Shown piece by piece: positions 36,999 through 47,441 of a stretch of DNA of 64,000 nucleotides. A program made the position numbers and the translations under genes. Source of the stretch: Nageia nagi. Lineage: Eukaryota; Pinophyta. Within the stretch, counting starts at the first letter, position 1, and each line of letters opens with the position of its first letter. The DNA lies in NCBI GenBank assembly GCA_050084985.1, contig JBITNC010000001.1:143716001-143780000 (forward strand). Direction: 5' to 3'. The notes beneath the pieces are model-generated. The model had not been told where the DNA came from. It made no database searches and worked only from the letters and a program-made list of their open reading frames with translations.

Positions 36999-37439
36999 AT
37001 GTACAAAACTACAAGTTATGAATCTATGAACATATATCATTTTATGGCCCCTTTTGCCATCAATGTAAAAATTATAGGGTTCTTTGTCACTGCAACTAAT
37101 TCCCTACGCTCAAACAAGGCGTCTCTCTTTTATTCATTATTCTTGAGTGCAGGAGGATTTATCCCCGTGGTTGGTCTAGGTTTAAGTTTTACACATAGTC
37201 TCATTTTCATTTCTTCTATATTGCTTTTTGGTTTGTTTGCACGATCATTTTTAGGAGAAGGCCTAAAACATCAAAAAATCCTAACATCATTATTGTATAA
37301 CATCAAAAGATATTTAACTAGGAAAAAACTAAAAATATTATTATTTAATAGTATGATATTAAATACATACCTAGTTTCTAAATCCTCCAAATTTGTGAAA
37401 GAAAATTCCACGATCAAAATCCTTTTTAGATCAATGTGA
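36999..37439 (+). CDS. Unidentified hydrophobic ORF inside the MULE (possibly antisense)
   Basis: 146 codons without a stop. A long hydrophobic section includes FFVTATNSLRSNKASLFYSL and FIPVVGLGLSFTHSLIFISS. I do not recognise it. The opposite strand over 37270-37000 reads a charged sequence with only two stops (for example KMRLCVKLKPRPTTGINPP and ALFERRELVAVTKNPIIF), so the real coding strand may be minus and the hydrophobic frame its shadow. The last 170 bases overlap the Ulp1-like gene's 3' end. A fragment of a captured gene is possible. Confidence 0.25.
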   Translation: MYKTTSYESMNIYHFMAPFAINVKIIGFFVTATNSLRSNKASLFYSLFLSAGGFIPVVGLGLSFTHSLIFISSILLFGLFARSFLGEGLKHQKILTSLLYNIKRYLTRKKLKILLFNSMILNTYLVSKSSKFVKENSTIKILFRSM

Positions 37440-39360
37440 CTTATTGAACCAACCTTGTAATTAATGATGTAGTCATGCACATGTGTCTCTATTAAAAATG
37501 TATCAAAGTAAGCTTTGGAACACTTCTTACCTCTATGTATTATAGTATAGGCTTGTTGATCATTTTTTTCCTCTTGCTTTCTCCTGCACTTTAGACTCAT
37601 CATCAAATCTCAATACATAACCTGCATAGAATTCCTCATCCAGTCCATGACCAAGGGTGTCAAAAATATAACAAACCATTTTTTCAAGTGTCAAAATGAT
37701 GAAATGGTTAGCACATGCAACTATGTAATACCTAACCTAATTTGATATTGCATCCCAGTTTTTTTCAAATGTCTTTTTATTTGATATTTTCTATTTTATC
37801 ATAATGCCCTTCGACTTTAGTAAGACCTATTTGTACTTCATAAAATCCATAGTCACATGATTTAACTTCTAATCTATGATTGAATCCAAATCAAAATGTC
37901 CATCTTCAAATTTAACTTTAAAGGATGGAATTTCTTTCAATCTCTTCAAATAGCCATATAACTAAAAACATAAAACTAAGGCAAGATTAACAAATGAAAT
38001 CTTACATTTGGAGGTCAACTTCATGGGCCTTTAATTCCAATAAACTAATCTCCCATAAGACATAGCTCTGAATGTCATCACCTCTATGGAAATGTGCCCT
38101 TCTCCAATTAGCTTAACATGGTATGTGCCAGTAGGATCATCATTCTATACAATCCTAGACCCAACTATCTCACCATCTAGATCACTTAAAAATACCTTTT
38201 TTAATTGTAAATGCACCTTGTGTCCCTTTCTGATGTGGAGACCCTTGTGTATTTCCTGAATCCTATGCATACAATGTATTATTGAAGTTCTAGTGTGAGA
38301 TAATTATGATGAGGTCTAATTTGAATTCATAATTATCAAAGAAAGTATAAATAAAAGAAATTAATTACCAAATGTTGATCCTTTGTAGTGGTCAAATTCA
38401 AATTTAGAATTACCAAATAAATTATAAATAAAATAAATATTTACCAAAGGCTAATCCTATGTCATGGTCTCTATTGATTGTAATTCATTCCCACTTGAAA
38501 AGCCAAATATATCCTTTGAAAAATTATGTACAATAAATGAAAAAAAAAAAAAGCATCCATAAAATCATAGACTCAAGTATGAAAGAAAATAGAATCTATA
38601 AGAAAACTACATCTATAAATCAATTACCTTCTCCTTCGATATCAAATCAATATGTCCCTTTCTAAACTCACATTTGATATGTTACAATCTTCTCTTGTTT
38701 CTACATTCCTCTCCTTTGTATTCCTCAAGCTTTATTTTTACTTAATCTTTTTCTTTCTTTGGTAATTTTTCCCAACCATGGACATCATGCTGAAAATATA
38801 ATCTTCCACCAACTCTATAGCATTTAATATTAAACTTTCTCCAAAGCATAGTCTTTATATCCTTTTTTTCTTCAAGATATTTATTTGGATTATATCTTAG
38901 TGGCTTAGGGATAGTGAGCCTCCTACCTCTTGGTAGATGAGAACTGGTTCAACACCTTCATGTTCTTGGCCCCTATGTTCGTTTAGCCTTTTATGATCAC
39001 CACATTAAATTCCATGATGTACTTTATCATAATAGCCTAACCAACACCAGTATTGTATCTTATCAACCTTCTTATTTGCTTCCCATCATCCTTCCACAAA
39101 GGCTATGTAAGTCCATTTAGGATCACGTACACTTTGCAACACGCTAAATTCCTCTTGTGTAATCTCTATTGCATCTTAAACAATTTCCTATATTGGAAAA
39201 TGCAAAATTAATAATATTCTAAATTAAACATTATAAAATAACAAACATATACATGTATTTCCACCAGACCACAAAATTGTATGTGAAGTATCTAGCACTT
39301 ACCATTATGAGCTAAGATCTTTAAAGAGATTCAATTTCCAAATGGAATTTTGACCAAGGT
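37271..39360 (-). pseudogene. Decayed multi-exon gene with Ulp1-like protease C-terminus, carried by the MULE
   Basis: Minus strand, with plausible exons: about 39360-39303 (donor GTAAGTG); 39195 to about 38625 after a T-rich acceptor, holding WTYIAFVEG, then by frameshift RRLTIPKPLRYNPNKYLEEK and LYFQHDVHGWEKLPKKEKD (donor GTAATT); 38262-38006 (VHLQLKKVFLSDLDGEIVG, YHVKLIGEGHIS; donor GTAAGA); and from 37961 (LYGYLKRLKEIPSFKVKFED). The last exon contains YYIVACANHFIILTLEKMVC followed by YIFDTLGHG at about 37730-37640. This is the His...Asp pattern of Ulp1/SENP-type cysteine proteases (HW-ill-l---l--yvfDSl). The expected catalytic Cys is not found in the decayed 3' part. The third block resembles a domain seen in plant transposon proteins, but I am unsure. 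Ulp1-like genes are known cargo of plant MULEs (Kaonashi type). Dead as written. Confidence 0.5.
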
Positions 39361-40764
39361 CAACCTTTTGTTAGTAGGAATCAAGTTAATAGACTACTGC
39401 TTAAGCTATCAAGTTTTGCTACTAGAAAGTTTCAATAGAAAAATCTTAGTAAAGGCCTGAATATAGTTTTAAATAATCTCAACTATTACCAATTCAATAA
39501 AAAAATGAATAATTATAGGAATTAGTTTTTCTAATAGGTTTCTTCCCACAAGGAAGAATAGATAATGATGGTGATTGGATAAAGAAATTAAAACATGCAT
39601 AAAACATGTAATCAAAAGCAAGGAAAACATTGTTAAGATTGAAAAATATTGTGAATATGGTACTAATCTACTTGGTCTTATGATGAATTCAAACAAAGAA
39701 ACACAAGGAAGGAAATCTGGCTAGGTAATAATGGAAAATAGTTAGTAAATGCCAATTGTTTGAAATATATAGATAGGTAACAATAATAAGTCTCTTAACA
39801 TGGACTCTTATCCTCCTAGCAATTCATCATAAATGGCATGAGCGAGGACATAGGGAGGTCTTGGAAGTATGTAGGGAAAATGACTTTATAAATGAAAAGA
39901 CTATAAAAAGACTAAATATTGTAAGATATGAACAACCATTCTTAACTAGGAATTTTTTTCTAGTAACATTCTAAAATATTTTTTATTTCCATAAAATTCT
40001 ACTAGAACTGGTTAAAACATAATTTAGGAATGAATACCTGATGAAGTTATGCAAGAGGCCATGTTTTAAAGCTATTGTTCTATTCATCAAAAATATAATG
40101 CATATGCTTCAATTAGTAGATGAAAATATATTGTATCCATGTTGTTGTAGGTTGGGATGATGTTAAATGATTCCTTGAGATTTTATCCTCCATTACTAGT
40201 AATAAACTGAGAGGCATATAAGCCAATGAAGCTTGGAAGGCTCTCAATTCCTATGAGTACCAAGATTGAGATTCCAATCTTTTCAATGTAAATTGAACTA
40301 CCTTTTTGAGGAACTAATGTGCATGAGTTCAATCCAAAGTGGTTTGGGCAAATAATCGTAAAAGTTGCCAAGCATCCATTAGCATTCATGCCTTTTAGAT
40401 TGGGCCCAAGGACCTACATTAGATAAAACTTTACACTACTAAAGGCCAAAATATTATTGATCATGATTCTTCAATGGTTTTGCTGGGGTTTTATTTTTTT
40501 TATGTGGTTTTAATTTTCTAGGCTATTAGTTTTGATTTCCAAAGATAAACTAAAACCCTATATCAAGAATAGGGAAAAAAATGAACTCAAAATTCATACT
40601 TTAAAAATCACATATAAAAGTCTAAACTCTAAAAAAATGTCTGCAAATAAAGATTATGAGTTTGAAAATACCTGATGGAATTGGATAATTTGGTATTGGG
40701 ATCTTGTTGTGGGTAGGAGTTCCTCATGGCAACACCATCTAGGATGACTTGTAAAGAAATCTGG
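39361..40764. other. MULE interior, right part, no gene recognised
   Basis: It lies upstream of the Ulp1-like gene and could contain its promoter and first exons. Short minus-strand frames at 40183-40389 and 39469-39696 have no recognised domain. No tandem repeats stand out. Confidence 0.35.
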
Positions 40765-41755
40765 TATATGATTATAATTTTTATTAGAAATTGCATACAT
40801 GCCTTGAATGTGTTTGCATACATGTCTTGAATCTGACCAATGATCTATTTAATATTTTTTCATGATATATACACCCATGATTTAATATCCATTTATCATA
40901 GCATATACACCCATAATATATCAACGCATATATGCCCATAACATATCAAAGCATATACACCCATGATATATTTAACCTTAACATTTTAAAATTTTAAGTT
41001 CAACATATATGTCCGAGATATATCAACCACTATATGCCCACAATATATTCTACCTCAAAAAATTTGAAATTTTTATGCTAAGAAACCATATTTCAAGCAT
41101 ATACACCCATAATATATTGAGCCTTAAAATCTTGAAATTTTAAATTAACATATATGCCCTTGATATATCAACTACCATATATGCCCCTCATATAGTATAA
41201 AACATGAAGGTGATTTCTTAAAATATATTAAAACATGTATGCCCATAATATATTGAAATATAAAATTTTGAAATATTAAGTTTAGCATATACGCCCATTA
41301 CATCCTACACTTCAAAAAATTTGAATTTTTTTATATACAATCATATACATCGGTAGTATATCAAATCATATACACCCATAATATATTAAGCCTTAAAATA
41401 TTGAAATTTTAAGTTTAACATATATGCCTTTGATATATCAACTACTATACACCCATTGTATATTACACCTCAAAATTTTAGAATTTAATGGTTGGCATAT
41501 ATGCCCATAACATATCTAGGTCATATACGTCCATGGTATATTGGCTAAGTAGCTGAGCGGAGGAAAGGGGCTATGAAGCAAGGAGGATTTTCATATATGA
41601 CCATACTATATTTTTCCATATATGCCCAACATATAGTCTAGTGGAGTGGAGGAATTAGATAGAGGATGAAGGTGGTGAAATGCATATACACCCAACATAT
41701 ATTGTTATATAATATGGGCATATATGCTGAATTTGGAGGGAGGATAGCTTTCCCC
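40765..41755. repeat. Right terminal inverted repeat of the MULE
   Basis: Reverse complement of the left TIR with the same order of motifs. It carries many CATATATGCCCATAATATAT variants. It ends ..GAGGGAGGATAGCTTTCCCC directly before the second AAATTTTAT. Confidence 0.88.
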
Positions 41756-41764
41756 AAATTTTAT
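41756..41764. repeat. 9-bp target site duplication of the MULE, right copy
   Basis: AAATTTTAT, perfect match to 31885-31893. Confidence 0.9.
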
Positions 41765-42590
41765 TGGGGTGATAAACACAAATTCATTAATTAGGCATAA
41801 ACTTATCCTAGTATAAATAAATTATTTTAGCATGTGGGTTGAAGAAATACCTTATAAGAATGTGAATCAAGATTTGGTGATTGAATTTCACCAAAGATTA
41901 ATCATCAAATTCATAATTCTACAAAATATTATTTTAGATAATGGCCCAATCTTCTTGGGTGAAAATTTTTCTCATTTCATTTTTGACTATAGAATTTTTT
42001 TAAAAAAATATCATTTAATTATTACACACAAAGTAATGGATTGGTTGAGTCGACAAGAAAGAATCTAATCAGAATAATTAAAAGACTTATACAAATGAAT
42101 CAAAGGAAATGGAACACAAAGTTGGATCATGCACTATAGAAAAATAGGATCAATGTAAATAATGTAATTAAAACTTCTCTCTATGCTCTAGTATATAAGA
42201 AAAGACCAATGCTACATATTCACCTAAAATTTCTCGCTATGAAGATATTGCAAGAAATGGATGATCTGACCATGGAACCACTGCAAATAAGGATGAATGA
42301 ATTTATCAAATTGGAATAAGATTAAGAATAAGCTTATCATACTTTCTAATAAAGTAGTGATTTGTTAAGAAGAAATCATATTGGGTCTCTTTCTAGGAAG
42401 GATATTTCATTCTTAATTTGGATGAGGATCATGCAAACCCTAGGAAATATGTAAAGTTTCATTCTTGTTGGAGCAGGCCATATGTGATCATGGAGGAACT
42501 AGAAAATAACACATATAAACTTAAATACCTAGCTAGGTATCAAGATCTAATGATTCCTATCAATGGGATTCATATAAATTATTACTAAGC
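41765..42590 (+). pseudogene. Ty3/gypsy integrase, 3' part, continuation after the MULE
   Basis: It resumes the integrase broken at 31884: MWVEEIPYKNVNQDLVIEFH at 41832, then the second catalytic Asp in IILDNGPIFLGENF near 41930. The GLAES-type segment with the catalytic Glu is decayed (VMDWLSRQER). The C-terminal module near 42415-42585 has LNLDEDHANPRKYVKFHS and then INGIHINYY, giving the end of integrase at about 42590. It belongs with 30190-31884. Confidence 0.85.
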
Positions 42591-42989
42591 TATTTGAAAA
42601 TTCAAGCAATAAATAATTATAAATAAATGTATATAGAGTGTATATTTTTAATGCATTTAATGTGGTAGGTATTGTAAATAGTTCTAATCGGCTTTAATAT
42701 TCAAATGATTTGAATATTATCTCAAGATGTGAACTATACTTCCTAGTCCTTACAAATCAATATAATGGCTTTTTCATTTCGTGAGTCAATGATCCTATCC
42801 ATTTTTCATGATATGTGGCAAAAAATTAACTTAGACATGTTTTCCCATGCAACAACTAATACTTAGTTGGGTTTCCTTTTTCTTGTTACTCAATATTGCT
42901 AAAACTACCTAAATATTCTAAGAAGAGTTGTAGAGTATCATACTGAAATAATGCATTTATAAAGAAACCAAATATTGTAAAGGGGATTC
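42591..42989 (+). other. Spacer between integrase and the accessory ORF
   Basis: About 400 bases with no coding signal. The phrase tattgtaaatagt also occurs after the integrase of the other gypsy element (near 2335), so the two elements may share a post-pol leader. No LTR tips are visible. Confidence 0.35.
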
Positions 42990-43804
42990 TCAAAAAATAT
43001 CATGGCTCAAAAGATTATTGTACAATTACAAGAGATAGAAGCATTGCAACAAAACAAATCATGAGAGAGGCATATTTGGCTAAGGTGATGGTAGAGTTGG
43101 TGAAGAAGCATAATGACTATAAGAAAGAGGCATTTGGTAATATATTTACATGGAGATATGCAAAAATAAAAAGCTTTGATACTTGGAGAAGCAACCTATA
43201 TAGGATCTTGCTCACTATAGATGATAGAATTAAAAATAAAAGGACTAAATAACATGGATCAATTTACATAGTGGAGTTAAGTTTGGCCTATTATATTTTC
43301 ATGATATTTCATGTACCTAATCTAATCATAAATATGGTGAGGAGGAAAAAGTAGTAAAGAACCTACAATAATGGTATTCAATAAATGTGAAAAAAGATAT
43401 TTGTAGATTATTCCTTTATAGGCATAGATAGAACTTTCATAGTTCCCCAACATTTGTATGAAAGGAAATTTAAAACTAATGAACCTCAAGGATAAAAAGA
43501 AAATATATGATTAATAAGAAAGTAAAGTTCTATAATTCATTAACTTTGAGTTTTTGGATCTCCAAGATAAGCTGCAATAAGAATAGGAGATGGAAAATTC
43601 GATAATTCATGGATTAGGGAGGTCATTTCTATCAATTATGTAGTACTCAATTATGAGTCAAAAATATGGGTAGAATCTATAATTATTTTAGTTATAAGAG
43701 TGATGGTGCTACATCAAATAAAATCTCAATGGTAATAATATATATCAAACCACATCTCTAGGAAATTGGACAAAGTAAAGAAAGGTGAAAACTTTAGATA
43801 CTCC
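42990..43804 (+). pseudogene. Accessory post-integrase ORF, N-terminal single-copy part
   Basis: Begins near an ATG at 43001 (MAQKIIVQLQEIEALQQNKS). With frameshifts it continues through MREAYLAKVMVELVKKHNDY (43061), KIKSFDTWRSNLYRILLTID, YIFMIFHVPNLIINMV and VPQHLYERKFKTNEPQG (about 43440-43490). I do not recognise the protein. It runs directly into the first unit of the 701-bp array at 43805, and its C-terminal part is found after the array (57213-59742). The ORF therefore appears to be one long coding region in which one segment was amplified. Confidence 0.5.
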
Positions 43805-46800
43805 TCTTTCCTTTTTTAACTAATTGTACACCAAAATTAAGAGTGGTTCTTGAATATCCCATTAGATTACCCACTTTTATTAGAAGTGTTTTAACTCAGA
43901 ATAGACATCATAAATCAAATGATGTGCCACTATAGCAGCTCATATTATGACTTTATGGAACATTTTGTAGAACTTGCCATGAGGGAACTTAGTAGGGAAG
44001 ACCTACCAAGGCTAACAAACAAATGTAAATGTAAGTTATAAGATAAAGGGAATAAGATGGGAGATTGATATTTTATGAGGATAAGAACTATGATTATCAT
44101 GTATGGCTTTCTACACATTCCTCTCATTTTTCCCAAATATGTTTCCAAGAAGCTATTTGTAGCAGAATTTGTTTTGAAATTTGATACAACTACAATGAAT
44201 TTTCAAGTCAGGGGTAGACATAGAAGTTTGAAAAAGTATCCATTACTTATGTACCATATCACTATGGATACATATGTCTAACATTTGGCTATGCATAGAT
44301 TCGTGAAGAAATAATTTCATATACAAGAGATAAACATAACATGACCCTTACGAACCACTTAGAATAAAGGCAAAATGTTGAAGGATCAGCCTAAAGGGAT
44401 CTAATTCATACATGAATTTGGGACTTATTTAGAGACATTTAGAAATTTGAATGAGAAGCAGGTATAGGAAGGCCTAGATTTTGACTTTGCTCTAACTATA
44501 GAAAGTCTTTCCTTTTTTAACTAATTGTACACCAAAATTAGGAGTGGTTCTTGAATATCCCATTAGATTACCCACTTTTATTAGAAGTGTTTTAACTCAG
44601 AATAGACATTGTAAATCAAATGATGTGCCACTATAGTAGCTCTTATTATGACTTTATGGAATATTTTGTAGAACTTGACATGAGGGAACTTAGTAGGGAA
44701 GACCTACCAAGGCTACCAAACAAATCTAAATGTATGTTATAAGATAAAGGGAATAATATGGGAGATTGATATTTTATGAGGATAAGAACTATGATTATCA
44801 TGTCTGGTTTTTTACACATTCCTCTCATTTTTCCCAAATATGCTTCCAAGAAGCTATTTGTAGTAGAATTTGCTTTGAAATTTGATACAATTGAAATGAA
44901 TTTTCAAGTTAGCGGTAGACATAGAAGTTTGAAAAAGTATCCATTAGTTGTGTTCCATATCACTATTGATACATATGTCTAACATTTGGCTATGCATAGA
45001 TTCATGAAGAAATAATTTCAATTACAAGAGATAAACATAACATGACCCTTATGACCCACTTAGAATAAGGGCAAAAATGTTGAAGGATCAGCCTAAAGGG
45101 ATCTCATTCATACATGAATTTGGGACTTATTTAGAGACATTTAGAAATTTGAATGAGAAGCAAGTAGAGGAAGGCCTAGAATGTGACTTTGCTTTAAGTA
45201 TAGAAAGTCTTTCCCTTTTTAACTAATTGTACACCAAAATTAGGAGTGGTTCTTGAATATCCCATTAGATTACCCACTTTTATTAGAAGTGTTTTAACTC
45301 AAAATAGACATCATAAATCAAATGATGTGCCACTATAGCAGCTCATATTATGACTTTATGGAATATTTTGTAGAACTTGCCATGAGGGAACTTAGTAAGG
45401 AAGACCTACCAAGGCCAACAAACAAATGTAAATGTATGTTATAAGATAAAGGGAATAAGATGGGAGATTGAAATTTTATGAGGATAAGAAATATGATTAT
45501 CATGTATGGATTTATACACATTCCTCTCATCTTTCCCAAATATGTTTCCAAGAAGCTATTTGTTCTAGAATTTGCTTTGAAATTTGATACAATTGAAATG
45601 AATTTTCAAGTCAAGGGTAGACATAGAAGTTTGACAAAGTATCCATTAGTTGTGTTCCATATCACTATGGATACATATGTCTAACATTTGGCTATGCATA
45701 GATTCGTGAAGAAATAATTTCATATACAAGAGATAAACATAACATGACCCTTACGAACCACTTAGAATAAAGGCAAAATGTTGAAGGATCAGCCTAAAGG
45801 GATCTAATTCATACATGAATTTGGGACTTATTTAGAGACATTTAGAAATTTGAATGAGAAGCAGGTATAGGAAGGCCTAGATTGTGACTTTGCTCTAACT
45901 ATAGAAAGTCTTTCCTTTTTTAACTAATTGTACACCAAAATTAGGAGTGGTTCTTGAATATCCCATTAGATTACCCACTTTTATTAGAAGTGTTTTAACT
46001 CAGAATAGACATTGTAAATCAAATGATGTGCCACTATAGTAGCTCTTATTATGACTTTATGGAATATTTTGTAGAACTTGACATGAGGGAACTTAGTAGG
46101 GAAGACCTACCAAGGCTACCAAACAAATCTAAATGTATGTTATAAGATAAAGGGAATAATATGGGAGATTGATATTTTATGAGGATAAGAACTATGATTA
46201 TCATGTCTGGTTTTTTACACATTCCTCTCATTTTTCCCAAATATGTTTCCAAGAAGCTATTTGTAGTAGAATTTGCTTTGAAATTTGATACAATTGAAAT
46301 GAATTTTCAAGTCAGCGGTAGACATAGAAGTTTGAAAAAGTATCCATTAGTTGTGTTCCATATCACTATTGATACATATGTCTAACATTTGGCTATGCAT
46401 AGATTCATGAAGCAATAATTTCAATTACAAGAGATAAACATAACATGACCCTTATGACCCACTTAGAATAAGGCAAAAATGTTGAAGGATCAGCCTAAAG
46501 GGATCTCATTCATACATGAATTTGGGACTTATTTAGAGACATTTAGAAATTTGAATGAGAAGCAAGTAGAGGAAGGCCTAGAATGTGACTTTGCTTTAAG
46601 TATAGAAAGTCTTTCCCTTTTTAACTAATTGTACACCAAAATTAGGAGTGGTTCTTGAATATCCCATTAGATTTTCCACTTTTATTAGAAGTGTTTTAAC
46701 TCAGAATAGACATCGTAAATCAAATGATGTGCCACTATAGCAGCTCATATTATGACTTTATGGAATATTTTGTAGAACTTGCTATGAGGGAACTTAGTAG

Positions 46801-47180
46801 GGAAGACCTACCAAGGCTAACAATCAAATGTAAATGTATGTTATAAGATAAAGGGAATAAGATGGGAGATTGAAATTTTATGAGGATAAGAAATATGCTT
46901 ATCATGTATGGATTTATACACATTCCTCTCATTTTTCCCAAATATGTTTCCAAGAAGCTATTTGTTCTAGAATTTGCTTTGAAATTTGATACAATTGAAA
47001 TGAATTTTCAAGTCAAGGCTAGACATAGAAGTTTGACAAAGTATCCATTAGTTGTGTTCCATATCACTATGGATACATATGTCTAACATTTGGCTATGCA
47101 TAGATTCGTGAAGAAATAATTTCAATTACAAGAGATAAACATAACATGACCCTTATGACCCACTTAAAATAAAGGCAAAA

Positions 47181-47441
47181 ATGTTGAAGGATCAACCTAA
47201 AGGGATCTCATTCATACATGAATTTGGGACTTATTTACAGACACTTAGAAATTTGAATGAGAAGCAAGTAGAGGAAGGCCTAGATTGTGACTTTGCTCTA
47301 AGTATAGAAGTCTTTCCTTTTCTAACTAATTGTACACCAAAATTAGGAGTGGTTCTTGAATATCCCATTAGATTACCCACTTTTATTAGAAGTGTTTTAA
47401 CTCAGAATAGACATCATAAATCAAATGATGTGCCACTATAG
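47181..47441 (+). pseudogene. Array unit junction with open frame
   Basis: At this junction a one-base deletion (tatagaagtc instead of tatagaaagtc) joins the C-terminal part of one unit (NEKQVEEGLDCDFALSIE) in frame to the N-terminal part of the next (VFPFLTNCTPKLG). The result is an 86-codon open stretch. In the other units the junction shifts frame. It shows the coding logic of the unit and is not evidence for expression. Confidence 0.5.

Larger units (their letters stand above)
31894..41755. mobile_element. Mutator-like DNA transposon (MULE) with 1-kb inverted repeats
   Basis: 9862 bases bounded by a perfect 9-bp duplication (AAATTTTAT). Ends: GGCTAAAGCTATCCTCCCTC on the left and, reverse-complemented, GGGGAAAGCTATCCTCCCTC on the right. 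Inverted repeats of about 1.02 kb (left 31894-32917) and 0.99 kb (right 40765-41755) keep the same order of motifs throughout. Long TIRs plus 9-bp duplications define TIR-type MULEs. The element splits the integrase of a gypsy element precisely, with coding sequence resuming on the other side. Inside lies a decayed minus-strand gene with a Ulp1-like C-terminus, some locally duplicated segments and sequence of different texture that may be captured. No MURA-type transposase is recognisable, so this copy is probably non-autonomous. Confidence 0.88.

Noticed and set aside
31894-41755. Helitron or CACTA identity for the nested element
   Set aside because: A 9-bp target duplication and kilobase TIRs do not fit Helitrons (no duplication) or CACTA (3 bp and CACTA ends).
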